64,000 bases of DNA. It comes from Streptomyces sp. CHD11 (lineage in GTDB: Bacteria > Actinomycetota > Actinomycetes > Streptomycetales > Streptomycetaceae). This document shows, in pieces, positions 25,439-33,185 of the stretch. Within the stretch, counting starts at the first letter, position 1. Each line of letters starts with the position of its first letter. The translations under genes and the position numbers were made by a program. The DNA lies in NCBI RefSeq assembly GCF_018638295.1, contig NZ_JABTTS010000020.1, positions 61,231 to 125,230 of the forward strand, given 5' to 3'. A model generated the notes under the pieces. The model was given only the letters and a program-made list of their open reading frames with translations, was not told the DNA's origin and searched no databases.

Positions 25439-26920
25439 ATGCACCAGGGGATGCACACCGACACCGAGCGCTGCCTGCGCGCCGTCCGGTCGAAGGACGC
25501 CCGCTTCGACGGCTGGTTCTTCACCGCGGTCCTCACCACCGGGATCTACTGCCGGCCCAGTTGCCCGGCGGTCCCGCCCAAGGCCGGGAACGTGGTCTTC
25601 CACCCGAGCGCCGCGGCCTGCCAGCAGGCCGGCTTCCGCGCCTGCAAGCGCTGCCGCCCCGACACCAGCCCCGGCTCACCCGAGTGGAACCACCGGGCCG
25701 ACCTGGTGGCCCGTGCCATGCGCCTGATCGCCGACGGCACCGTGGACCGCGAGGGCGTCCCCGGACTCGCCGCCCGGCTCGGCTACAGCACCCGGCAGGT
25801 CGAACGCCAGCTGCTCGCCGAACTGGGCGCGGGCCCCCTCGCGCTCGCCCGCGCCCAGCGCGCCCGGACCGCGCGGCTGCTCATCGAGACCACCGGCCTG
25901 CCGATGGCGGAGGTCGCCTTCGCGGCCGGGTTCTCCTCCGTCCGCACCTTCAACGACACCGTGCGCGAGGTCTACGCGCTCACCCCGGGCGAACTGCGCA
26001 CCCGGGCCCCGCAGAACACCCTCCGCACCACCCCGGGCGTGCTCTCCCTCCGCCTGCCGTTCCGCGCCCCGCTCAACCCCGACAACCTCTTCGGCCACCT
26101 CGCAGCCACCGCCGTACCCGGCGTGGAGGAATGGCGGGACGGCGCCTACCGGCGCACCCTGCGCCTCCCCCACGGGCACGGCATCGCGGCGCTGACCCCC
26201 TGCCCGGACCACATCACCTGCCGCCTCACCCTCAGCGACCCCCGCGACCTCACCGTCGCCATCAGCCGCTGCCGCCGCCTGCTCGACCTGGACGCCGACC
26301 CGGTCGCCGTCGACGGCCGGCTGCGCACGGACCCGGTGCTCGCGCCTCTGGTCGACAAGGCACCCGGCCGCCGCGTCCCCCGCACCGTCGACGAGGCGGA
26401 GTTCGCCGTGCGGGCCGTCCTCGGCCAGCAGGTCTCCACGGCCGCGGCCCGTACCCACGCCGCCCGCCTGGTCACCGCGCACGGCACCCCGGTGGAGGAC
26501 CCCGAGGGCGGCCTCACCCACCTCTTCCCGTCCCCCGCGGACCTGGCCGCGCTCGACCCCGACACCCTCGCCATGCCCCGCGCCCGCCGCACCACCTTCA
26601 CCACCCTGGTGCGCCGGCTGGCCGACGGCGACCTCCGCCTGGGCGCGGAGAGCGACTGGTCCGAGACCCGCGCGCGGCTCCTCGCCCTGCCGGGCCTCGG
26701 CCCCTGGACCGTGGACGTCATCGCCATGCGCGCCCTGGGCGACCCCGACGCCTTCCTCCCCACCGACCTCGGCATCCGCCGCGCCGCCCGGGAACTGGGC
26801 CTGCCGTCCACTCCGGCCGCCCTCACCGCACGAGCGGCCCCCTGGCGTCCCTGGCGGGCGTACGCGGTGCAGTACCTGTGGGCGACGGACAGCCACCCGA
26901 TCAACTTCCTGCCGGTCTGA
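25439..26920 (+). CDS. Ada-AlkA fusion: alkylation sensor and 3-methyladenine DNA glycosylase
   Basis: Fusion of 493 residues. The Ada zinc domain has Cys38, Cys42, Cys69 and Cys72 (IYCRPSC and CKRC), the same spacing and numbering as E. coli Ada; Cys38 takes methyl groups from DNA phosphotriesters. An AraC-type helix-turn-helix follows (about 95-185, GFSSVRTFNDTVREVY). The C-terminal AlkA glycosylase contains LGQQVS, the helix-hairpin-helix LPGLGPWTVDVIAMRALG and the Asp in AFLPTDLGIRRA. It would sense methylation, activate repair genes and excise alkylated bases. The second methyltransferase function is supplied separately by the Ogt gene 21 bases downstream. An internal ATG at 25451 is possible. 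Confidence 0.93.
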   Translation: MHQGMHTDTERCLRAVRSKDARFDGWFFTAVLTTGIYCRPSCPAVPPKAGNVVFHPSAAACQQAGFRACKRCRPDTSPGSPEWNHRADLVARAMRLIADGTVDREGVPGLAARLGYSTRQVERQLLAELGAGPLALARAQRARTARLLIETTGLPMAEVAFAAGFSSVRTFNDTVREVYALTPGELRTRAPQNTLRTTPGVLSLRLPFRAPLNPDNLFGHLAATAVPGVEEWRDGAYRRTLRLPHGHGIAALTPCPDHITCRLTLSDPRDLTVAISRCRRLLDLDADPVAVDGRLRTDPVLAPLVDKAPGRRVPRTVDEAEFAVRAVLGQQVSTAAARTHAARLVTAHGTPVEDPEGGLTHLFPSPADLAALDPDTLAMPRARRTTFTTLVRRLADGDLRLGAESDWSETRARLLALPGLGPWTVDVIAMRALGDPDAFLPTDLGIRRAARELGLPSTPAALTARAAPWRPWRAYAVQYLWATDSHPINFLPV

Positions 26921-26941
26921 GCAGCCAAGGACACACAGCCG

Positions 26942-27424
26942 ATGAAGCACCACACCGTGATCGACAGCCCCTACGGCCCGCTGACCCTCGTCGCCGACGA
27001 CGGTGTCCTGTGCGGCCTCTACATGACCGACCAGCGCCACCGCCCGCCGGAGGAGACCTTCGGCAGCCCCGACGACACCCCCTTCGCCGAGGCGGAGGAA
27101 CAACTGGCGGCGTACTTCGCGGGCGGGCTGAAGGAGTTCACCGTCCCCCTGCGCCCGCACGGCACCCCGTTCCAGCGCCGCGTCTGGGAGCAGCTGACCC
27201 GCATCCCCTACGGCGAGACCCGCACCTACGGCCGGCTCGCGGACACCCTCGGCAATCCCAAGGCGTCCCGCGCGGTCGGACTCGCCAACGGCCGCAACCC
27301 GATCGGCATCATCATCCCCTGCCACCGCGTCATCGGCGCGAGCGGCGGCCTCACCGGCTACGGCGGCGGCCTCGAGCGCAAACAGCGCCTGCTGGACTTC
27401 GAACGGGGCGCTTCCCTGTTCTAG
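26942..27424 (+). CDS. ogt: methylated-DNA--protein-cysteine methyltransferase
   Basis: Suicide DNA-repair protein of 160 residues that removes methyl groups from O6-methylguanine. The active-site Cys127 is in IIIPCHRVIGASG. The DNA-binding helix-turn-helix is visible in YGETRTYGRLADTLGNPKASRAVGLANGRNP, with the conserved RAVG Arg finger region. Length and order fit Ogt/AGT. It starts 21 bases after the Ada-AlkA gene, forming an adaptive-response operon. The stop runs directly into 9-bp tandem repeats. Confidence 0.95.
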   Translation: MKHHTVIDSPYGPLTLVADDGVLCGLYMTDQRHRPPEETFGSPDDTPFAEAEEQLAAYFAGGLKEFTVPLRPHGTPFQRRVWEQLTRIPYGETRTYGRLADTLGNPKASRAVGLANGRNPIGIIIPCHRVIGASGGLTGYGGGLERKQRLLDFERGASLF

Positions 27425-27466
27425 GCGTACCAGGCGTACCAGGCGTACCAGGCGTACCAGGCGTTC
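27422..27466. repeat. 9-bp tandem repeats filling the gap between two convergent stop codons
   Basis: Four exact copies of AGGCGTACC (27422-27457) and one diverged copy (27458-27466) occupy the entire space between the ogt stop and the sir2 stop. The first repeat begins inside the ogt TAG codon, and the last diverged unit, ending in TTCT followed by AGG, supplies the sir2 stop on the other strand. Slippage here could change how either protein ends. Confidence 0.9.
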
Positions 27467-28191
27467 TAGGCGGCGATCCGGCGCAGCAGCCGGGGAAGGG
27501 CGGTGCCGATCGGTTCGCGGATCACCTCGTCGGCACGCCCGTCGTAGGGGGTGGGCTCCGCGTTGACGACGATCAGGCGGGCGCCGTGGTCGGCGGCCGC
27601 ACCGGCGAGCCCGGCGGCGGGGTGCACCTGGAGACTGGTGCCGACGGCGACGAAGACGGTGCAGGCCTTGCTGATCGCCGCGGCCTCGCCGAGCACCACG
27701 GGGTCGAGCGCCTCGCCGAACATCACGGTCGCCGGCTTGAGGATGCCGCCGCAGTCCGGACACGGCGGATCGTCCTCACCGGCGTCGACCCGGACGAGGG
27801 CGTCCTCCATCGGACTCCTGGCACCGCACCCGGTGCACACCACGCTCCGTACCGAACCGTGGAGTTCGAGCACCTTGCGGTCCGGCAGGCCGGCGAGCCG
27901 GTGCAGCCCGTCCACGTTCTGCGTGATCACCCGCACCGGCACGCCCGAACGCTCCAGCTCGGTCACGGCGCGGTGCGCGGCGTTGGGTTCGGGGGCGAGC
28001 GCGAGGTTCTCCCGCCGCATCCGCCACGACCGGCGGCGGATCTCCGGGTCGCCCATGTAGTACTCGTACGTCACGAGCTTCTCGGCGTCGGGATCGCGGC
28101 GCCACAGTCCGTTCGGCCCGCGGTAGTCCGGGATGCCGGAGTCGGTGCTGACACCGGCACCGGTGAGAAGGGCGACGAGGGGCTTGCTCAT
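27466..28191 (-). CDS. Sir2-family NAD-dependent protein deacylase
   Basis: Sirtuin of 241 residues (class III/II type). NAD-binding motifs LLTGAGVSTDSGIPDYRG, ITQNVDGLH and the catalytic His111 in LELHGS are intact. A structural zinc site is formed by Cys119, Cys122, Cys144 and Cys147. VGTSLQVHPAAGL and VVNAEPTPYD close the Rossmann fold. It consumes NAD and releases nicotinamide plus O-acyl-ADP-ribose. A NUDIX gene lies 56 bases upstream and an ADP-ribosylglycohydrolase gene beyond it, all on the same strand, which suggests linked ADP-ribose metabolism. Confidence 0.94.
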   Translation of the reverse strand: MSKPLVALLTGAGVSTDSGIPDYRGPNGLWRRDPDAEKLVTYEYYMGDPEIRRRSWRMRRENLALAPEPNAAHRAVTELERSGVPVRVITQNVDGLHRLAGLPDRKVLELHGSVRSVVCTGCGARSPMEDALVRVDAGEDDPPCPDCGGILKPATVMFGEALDPVVLGEAAAISKACTVFVAVGTSLQVHPAAGLAGAAADHGARLIVVNAEPTPYDGRADEVIREPIGTALPRLLRRIAA

Positions 28192-28247
28192 GGGGCGAGG
28201 GTAGGGCGGGTGGGCCCGCGCGGCGAACGAATAGAGGCCGGCCTGGG

Positions 28248-28751
28248 TCAGTGCACCCGGTACCCGTCTTCCAGCTCCACCGTGCCGGAGCCCTCGGCCA
28301 GGGCGTCCAGGGCGGCCAGCAGCCGGCGTCCCAGGGAGTCCCGGAGGTACTCGGTCACGTCCTCGCGCGGCACGAGCCGCCAGGACAGCAGTTCCGACTC
28401 CTGCAGCCGGATCGCCGCGAGCTCGTCCGCACCGAGGACGCCACCGTCGTACAGGTACGCCACCAGCGGCGGCCGGCCCGGCCCTTTCACCCAGTCCACC
28501 GTGAGCAGCCGTCCCAGCGGCCGGTCGAGACCGATCTCCTCGGCCGTCTCCCGCCGCGCCGCCTCGCGCGGGCTCTCCCCCTGGTCCGACTCGATCGTCC
28601 CGCCGGGCAGCGCCCACCCTTCCCGGTAGTTCGGCTCGACGAGCAGCACCCGTCCCTCCCGGTCCCGGAAGAGGGCGGCGGCACCGGCGAGGACACGGGG
28701 GAGGGAGGCGATGTAGGCGGCGAAGTCCTGGGCGGGCTGGGTGGTGGTCAT
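28248..28751 (-). CDS. NUDIX hydrolase
   Basis: Pyrophosphohydrolase of 167 residues. The NUDIX box reads G-x5-E-x7-REx2EExG, spanning GGTIESDQGESPREAARRET onward to AEEIG, with all metal-binding Glu residues. A Trp-Ala-Leu-Pro-Gly stretch before it is typical. The ATG at 28751 gives a complete domain. Many members cleave ADP-ribose or other nucleoside diphosphate derivatives; location between Sir2 and ADP-ribosylglycohydrolase genes favours ADP-ribose or O-acetyl-ADP-ribose, but specificity cannot be read from sequence. Confidence 0.9.
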   Translation of the reverse strand: MTTTQPAQDFAAYIASLPRVLAGAAALFRDREGRVLLVEPNYREGWALPGGTIESDQGESPREAARRETAEEIGLDRPLGRLLTVDWVKGPGRPPLVAYLYDGGVLGADELAAIRLQESELLSWRLVPREDVTEYLRDSLGRRLLAALDALAEGSGTVELEDGYRVH

Positions 28752-28858
28752 GCGGGAAGGGTAACCGCGCCGCCGGCCCCTGGCGGCGCGGTCGGGTGAC
28801 CGGACCCCAGGGCGCACGGCAGCACACGCCGTCCCATGATCGACACACCACAGGCGCA

Positions 28859-28884
28859 CACGCCGGAGCACATGGTCCGGCGTG
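28859..28884 (-). terminator. hairpin downstream of the ADP-ribosylglycohydrolase gene
   Basis: A 9-bp perfect stem (CACGCCGGA at 28859-28867 with TCCGGCGTG at 28876-28884) and an 8-base loop lie 22 bases after the stop of the glycohydrolase gene on the minus strand. It may separate that gene from the NUDIX-Sir2 pair, though read-through is possible. Confidence 0.55.
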
Positions 28885-28906
28885 CTCCCGGCAAGGAGGA
28901 GCGGTA

Positions 28907-29989
28907 TCAGACGTCCGTCCGCGCCAGTCGCAGCGTCCTTTCCGCCAGTTCGCTGATCCGGATCCCGTCGAAGCCGAGGACGGCGCTGCGCACCGTGTCC
29001 TGGAGGGGGTCCTTCCACTGGGCCGGGACGGCCGGGGCGCCGCACAGCACACCGGCCACCGAACCCGCCGTCGCCCCGTTCGAGTCCGTGTCCAGGCCGC
29101 CGCGCACCGTCAGCGCGATGGTGCGGGTGAAGTCGCCGTCGCCGTACAGCAGGCCGGCGGTGAGCACGGCCGCGTTCGGCACCGTGTGGATCCAGCCGAG
29201 ACCCGCCGTCTCCTCCGTGAGCGTGACCAGGGTGTCCTCCCAGGAGAGCCCCGCCTCGTGCAGGGAGGCCACCCGGCGTACGGTCCGGGCGAGCCGGCTG
29301 CTCGCCGGGATCACCGTCAGCGCCTCGTCCACCGCCTGCCGCACCGTGGACGCGGTGAACGCCGCCGAGATCAGCGCCGCCGCCCACATCGCCCCGTACA
29401 CGCCGTTGCCGGTGTGGGACAGCACCGCGTCCCTGCGGGCCGGCGAGGCGGCGCGGCGCGGGGCGCCGGGTGAGGTCCAGCCGTGGATGTCGGCGCGGAT
29501 CAGGGCGCCGATCCACTCCTGGTACGGGTTGTCGTAGGTGGCCGTGAGCGGGGGCTTCAGACCGTTCGCGAGATTGCGGTACGCCGCCCGCTCGGCGGTG
29601 AAGGTCTGCAGGTACGGCAGTCGCAGCAACCACAGGTCACCGACCTGCTCGGTGGTGAAGGCGAAGCCGTGGGTCTCCAGCAGGTCCAGGCCGAGGATCG
29701 CGTAGTCGACGTCGTCGTCGCGGCAGCTGCCGTGGATGCGGCCGCGCACGCAGTACCGCCACTCCGGGCGCAGGTCGAGCGCCTCGCTCTCGGTGGGCGG
29801 CGCGGGGAGGTAGTCGGTGAGGGGGAGGGCGTCCGTCCGGCGGAGATAGCGGTCGATGCGTTCCCGGGTCCACACCTCGCCCTGCTCGACCGGCTTGCCG
29901 AGCATGTTGCCCGCGATCCGGCCCAGCCAGCCTCCGAGGATGCGGTCGGCGAGTCCTGGTTCCGTGTCCACAGCGGTCGTCGCGGTCAT
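28907..29989 (-). CDS. ADP-ribosylglycohydrolase family protein
   Basis: Protein of 360 residues with the DraG/ARH all-helical fold. The N-terminal ILGGWLGRIAGNMLGKPVE corresponds to the family GxxxGxAxGxxxE start. A metal-binding acidic cluster appears in GSCRDDDVDYAILGLDLL, and the C-terminal signature GGLDTDSNGATAGSVAGVLCG supplies the second DTDS metal site. Members remove ADP-ribose from proteins, DNA or small molecules with two Mg ions. It lies on the same strand as NUDIX and Sir2 genes. Confidence 0.9.
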   Translation of the reverse strand: MTATTAVDTEPGLADRILGGWLGRIAGNMLGKPVEQGEVWTRERIDRYLRRTDALPLTDYLPAPPTESEALDLRPEWRYCVRGRIHGSCRDDDVDYAILGLDLLETHGFAFTTEQVGDLWLLRLPYLQTFTAERAAYRNLANGLKPPLTATYDNPYQEWIGALIRADIHGWTSPGAPRRAASPARRDAVLSHTGNGVYGAMWAAALISAAFTASTVRQAVDEALTVIPASSRLARTVRRVASLHEAGLSWEDTLVTLTEETAGLGWIHTVPNAAVLTAGLLYGDGDFTRTIALTVRGGLDTDSNGATAGSVAGVLCGAPAVPAQWKDPLQDTVRSAVLGFDGIRISELAERTLRLARTDV

Positions 29990-30134
29990 GGAACCGGTCT
30001 ACCCGATCGCGGGCCGGTCCGCGCCGTTCCACGGGCTGGGCGGGGCGTGGCGGGGCCGGGGCCCGCCGGTTAGGGTCACAGCGGCGCGACTGGCCCCGGC
30101 ACACGCGGGGGCCCGGAGAGCGAGGGGAACGCAC

Positions 30135-31310
30135 GTGACGGACTCTGCGGGTGGCGGCACCCGTACGACGCGGTCGGCACCGGGACGGCGGGTGCTGGTC
30201 GCCGCGGACAAGTTCAAGGGGTCGCTGACGGCCGTCGAGGTCGCCGGGCGGGTGATGGCCGGGCTGCGCCGGGTCGTACCGGACCTGGAGGTCGAGGCGC
30301 TTCCGGTGGCCGACGGCGGCGACGGCACCGTGGCCGCGGCGGTGGCGGCCGGGTTCGAACGCCGGGAGGCACGGGTCACCGGGCCCCTCGGGGACCCGGT
30401 GACCGCGGCGTTCGCGCTGCGTGAGGGCACCGCCGTCGTGGAGATGGCCGAGGCCAGCGGGTTGCAGCGGCTTCCGGAAGGGGTTCTCGCACCGCTCACG
30501 GCGTCGACGTACGGCTCCGGGGAGCTGCTGCGGGCCGCGCTGGACGCGGGGGCGCGGAGCGTGGTGTTCGGGGTGGGCGGCAGCGCCACCACCGACGGCG
30601 GGGCGGGGATGCTGTCGGCGCTGGGCGCGCGGCTGCTGACGGCCGGGGGCGACCCGGTGGCGCCGGGGGGCGGTGGGCTCGCCGGGCTGGCGTCCGCCGA
30701 CCTGTCCGGTCTGGACCCGCGGCTGTCGTCGGTCGAGTTCGTGCTCGCCAGCGACGTCGACAACCCGCTGACCGGCCCGAAGGGCGCACCGGCGGTGTAC
30801 GGGCCGCAGAAGGGCGCCTCGCCGGAGGACGTGGAGACGCTGGACGCGGCGCTCGCGCACTTCGCGAAGGTGCTGGAGGACGCGGTCGGGGCGAGGGCCG
30901 CCGAGTACGCGGTGTCGCCGGGGGCGGGCGCGGCGGGCGGTGTCGGCTTCGGCGTGCTGCTGCTGGGGGCCGGGTTCCGGCCGGGCATCGAGGTCATGCT
31001 GGACGTGCTGGGCTTCGCGCCCGCGCTGGAGCGGGCGGATCTGGTGATCACCGGTGAGGGGTCGCTGGACGGGCAGACGCTGCACGGGAAGGCGCCCGCG
31101 GGGGTCGCCGCGGCGGCGCGGGCGGCGGACAAGGACGTCGTCGCCGTGTGCGGGCGGCTGGCGCTGCCGCCGGAGGTGCTGGGGCGGGCGGGGATCCGGC
31201 GGGCGTACGCGCTGACGGATCTGGAGCCGGACGTGGCGAAGTGCATCGCCGGTGCGGGGCCGATCCTGGAGCGGACGGCGGAACGGATCGCGCGGGACTT
31301 CCTGACCTGA
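30135..31310 (+). CDS. glycerate kinase (GarK/GlxK family)
   Basis: Predicted ATP-dependent glycerate 2-kinase of 391 residues. Family motifs are VLVAADKFKGSLTAVEVA at the start, LPVADGGDGT, the GVGGSATTDGGAGMLSALGA loop, VASDVDNPLTGP-like (LASDVDNPLTGPKG) and VITGEGSLDGQTLHGKAP near the C-terminus, with Asp residues of the active site preserved. The GTG at 30135 follows a GAGGGG site and begins just before the conserved N-terminus. It would feed glycerate from glyoxylate or sugar-acid breakdown into glycolysis. It stands alone, divergent from the ADP-ribosylglycohydrolase. Confidence 0.92.
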   Translation: MTDSAGGGTRTTRSAPGRRVLVAADKFKGSLTAVEVAGRVMAGLRRVVPDLEVEALPVADGGDGTVAAAVAAGFERREARVTGPLGDPVTAAFALREGTAVVEMAEASGLQRLPEGVLAPLTASTYGSGELLRAALDAGARSVVFGVGGSATTDGGAGMLSALGARLLTAGGDPVAPGGGGLAGLASADLSGLDPRLSSVEFVLASDVDNPLTGPKGAPAVYGPQKGASPEDVETLDAALAHFAKVLEDAVGARAAEYAVSPGAGAAGGVGFGVLLLGAGFRPGIEVMLDVLGFAPALERADLVITGEGSLDGQTLHGKAPAGVAAAARAADKDVVAVCGRLALPPEVLGRAGIRRAYALTDLEPDVAKCIAGAGPILERTAERIARDFLT

Positions 31311-31391
31311 CGCGGGCGTTTCCCGCCCCTCCCCGTCCCGCTGCCCCTTCCCGTCCCCCCCCGGACCCCCTTTCGGCCCTGGACGGGCCTC

Positions 31392-31414
31392 GTCCTCAGA
31401 CGCCGGACGGGCTG
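31392..31414. repeat. copy of a dispersed Streptomyces intergenic repeat
   Basis: A segment reading GTCCTCAGACGCCGG followed by ACGGGCTG matches, from memory, a short element scattered between genes in many Streptomyces chromosomes (usual form TCAAACGCCGGACGGGCTG). Here it lies between two convergent genes, the usual place. Function unknown. Confidence 0.5.
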
Positions 31415-31466
31415 GTGGGCGGAGCCTCCGGCAGGGGCCCGAGACCGCCCCGGGTGCGGAACGACA

Positions 31467-31501
31467 GCGGGCCCCGGACCCGACCCGGGTCCGGGGCCCG
31501 C
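31467..31501. terminator. bidirectional terminator, 15-bp perfect stem
   Basis: Arms 31467-31481 and 31487-31501 pair perfectly around the loop GACCC. The element lies between the convergent glycerate kinase and pssA genes, 17 bases from the pssA stop, so it can end transcription from both sides. Confidence 0.85.
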
Positions 31502-31517
31502 AAAGGCAGCGGCAGCG

Positions 31518-32372
31518 CTACGGAAGCTGCGCCGCCCTCGCCTCCCGGCGATTGTCGCGGAAGTTGTTCACCCGGCGGGCCGTGGCGAACAGCGGGATCA
31601 CCGCGCCCATCACCAGCTGCAGCGCACAGCCCGTCTGCAGCAGCAGCTGACCGCTCGGCGCGTCGAACGCCCACGCCGCCAGCAGCCCCATCGACAGCAC
31701 GATCCACGACAGCATGGCGACCGCGAGACGGCCCCGCGGCTTCGGGTACTCCACCCGGCTCACCATCAGCCACGCCGTACCGATGATCGCCAGCAGCGTC
31801 GCCACGAAGGGCAGCTCCAGCAGCACGATCGACACGACCGTCAGCGCGCCGAACGGGGACGGCATGCCCTGGAAGGTGCCGTCCTTCACCGTGACGCAGG
31901 AGAACCGCGCCAGCCGCAGCACCACCGCCAGCAGCACCACGATCGCCCCGACCGCGGCCACTCTCTGGTGCGCGTCGTCCGCGACCATGCCGTAGACCAG
32001 GACGAAGTACGCCGGCGCCAGGCCGAAGCTGATCAGGTCCGAGAGGTTGTCCAGCTCGGCGCCCATCGGCGAGGAGCGCAGCTTGCGCGCCACCAGGCCG
32101 TCGAAGAGGTCGAAGACCGCCGCGCACAGCATCAGGATGACGGCGGTGGCCGCGCTGTGGCGGGCCATGCCGGTCTCCTGGCTGCCCGTGAGATGCGGGA
32201 TCAGGATGCCGGTGGTGGTGAAGTACACCGCCATGAAGCCACAGGTGGCGTTGCCCAGGGTGAGGGTGTCCGCTATCGACAGGCGGAGTGAGAGGGGCAT
32301 CTCCTCGTCGTCGTCCGCCTCGTCGGCCTCCGGCAACCAGCCGGCTTGTGTCTCCGGATCAACCACGGTCAA
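31518..32372 (-). CDS. pssA: CDP-diacylglycerol--serine O-phosphatidyltransferase
   Basis: Integral membrane enzyme of 284 residues making phosphatidylserine from CDP-diacylglycerol and serine. The CDP-alcohol phosphotransferase motif is complete: FDLFDGLVARKLRSS then MGAELDNLSDLISFG, giving D-x2-DG-x2-AR-x8-G-x3-D-x3-D. Several helices follow. The TTG at 32372 has GGGGTGA six bases upstream; a GTG two codons later (32366) is the alternative with poorer spacing. Both overlap the psd stop, so pssA is translationally coupled to psd. The product is the substrate of Psd, and together they make phosphatidylethanolamine. Confidence 0.93.
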   Translation of the reverse strand: MTVVDPETQAGWLPEADEADDDEEMPLSLRLSIADTLTLGNATCGFMAVYFTTTGILIPHLTGSQETGMARHSAATAVILMLCAAVFDLFDGLVARKLRSSPMGAELDNLSDLISFGLAPAYFVLVYGMVADDAHQRVAAVGAIVVLLAVVLRLARFSCVTVKDGTFQGMPSPFGALTVVSIVLLELPFVATLLAIIGTAWLMVSRVEYPKPRGRLAVAMLSWIVLSMGLLAAWAFDAPSGQLLLQTGCALQLVMGAVIPLFATARRVNNFRDNRREARAAQLP

Positions 32373-33015
32373 TGCGAGTCACCCCAGCCACGGTCTTCTG
32401 ACCCACTTCGACGTCTACCTCCACGCCCTCGGGCAGGTAGATGTCGACGCGTGAGCCGAAGCGGATCAGACCGATGCGCTCGCCCTGCTCGACCTTGGTG
32501 CCCTGCGGCACGTACGGGACGATGCGGCGGGCCACCGCGCCGGCGATCTGGATCATCTCGATGTCACCGAGCTCGGTGTCGAAGTGCCACACCACGCGCT
32601 CGTTGTTCTCGCTCTCCTTGTTGAAGGCGGGAACGAAGCCACCGGGGATGTGCTCGACCGACGTCACGGTGCCGGCCAGCGGGGCGCGGTTCACGTGCAC
32701 GTTGAGCGGGCTCATGAAGATCGCGACGCGGGTGCGCCCGTCCTTCCAGGGCATGATGCTCTGCACCACACCGTCGGCGGGCGAGATGACCCTGCCCTGG
32801 GTGATCTCGCGCTCGGGGTCGCGGAAGAACCACAGCATCCCCGCCGCCAGGGCGGTGGCGGGGACGGCGACGGCCTTGGCGGCACCCGAGCGGCGGGCGC
32901 GGAGCAGACTGACGGCTGCGGTGGCGACGGTCGGCAGAAGCCACGGCGATGCTCCGCGCGCGAGGCGTACGCCGGCGAGGCTGTCGCGAGGTGCAGAGGT
33001 TTGGCTGTGGGGCAT
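32359..33015 (-). CDS. psd: phosphatidylserine decarboxylase
   Basis: Pyruvoyl-dependent membrane-associated decarboxylase of 218 residues, short type (PSD-A). A hydrophobic N-terminal segment is followed by WFFRDPEREI, SPADGVVQSI, the MSPLNVHVNRAPL block and the self-cleavage site IRFGSRVDIYLP, where the Ser after Gly becomes the pyruvoyl group. The ATG at 33015 fits the family start; upstream residues in the frame are unrelated. Overlap with pssA gives a psd-pssA operon on the minus strand, directly downstream of the ethylmalonyl-CoA operon but separated by a hairpin. Confidence 0.94.
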   Translation of the reverse strand: MPHSQTSAPRDSLAGVRLARGASPWLLPTVATAAVSLLRARRSGAAKAVAVPATALAAGMLWFFRDPEREITQGRVISPADGVVQSIMPWKDGRTRVAIFMSPLNVHVNRAPLAGTVTSVEHIPGGFVPAFNKESENNERVVWHFDTELGDIEMIQIAGAVARRIVPYVPQGTKVEQGERIGLIRFGSRVDIYLPEGVEVDVEVGQKTVAGVTRIDRG

Positions 33016-33137
33016 GGATGACCTTCGTAGCGGATGATGCCGCGCAACTGCGGGGGACGGCGGCTTTCCGGCGATCGTAGCGGCTCCGGACGGCAACTGG
33101 GTAAGCCAGGCAACCAAGTCGACAGCTGAACAGCGCA

Positions 33138-33176
33138 TACGGGGTGTGATCCTCTTCTCCAAGAAAACACCCCGTA
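33138..33176 (-). terminator. hairpin closing the ethylmalonyl-CoA operon
   Basis: A 10-bp perfect stem (33138-33147 with 33167-33176, arms TACGGGGTGT and ACACCCCGTA) encloses a 19-base loop, ten bases after the mcd stop on the minus strand. On the transcript the first arm is followed by a U-rich stretch inside the loop. It separates mcd from psd. Confidence 0.6.
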
Positions 33177-33185
33177 CCCGGACAT

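Noticed and set aside
27425..27470. Val-Pro-Gly repeats read from the 9-bp tandem array, resembling an elastin- or collagen-like peptide
   Set aside because: The array lies between two convergent stop codons and has no ribosome site or own start; it is not coding.
31380..31440. Inverted sequence around the GCCGGACGGGCTG element as a mobile-element end
   Set aside because: No transposase or target duplication nearby; it matches a dispersed intergenic repeat instead.
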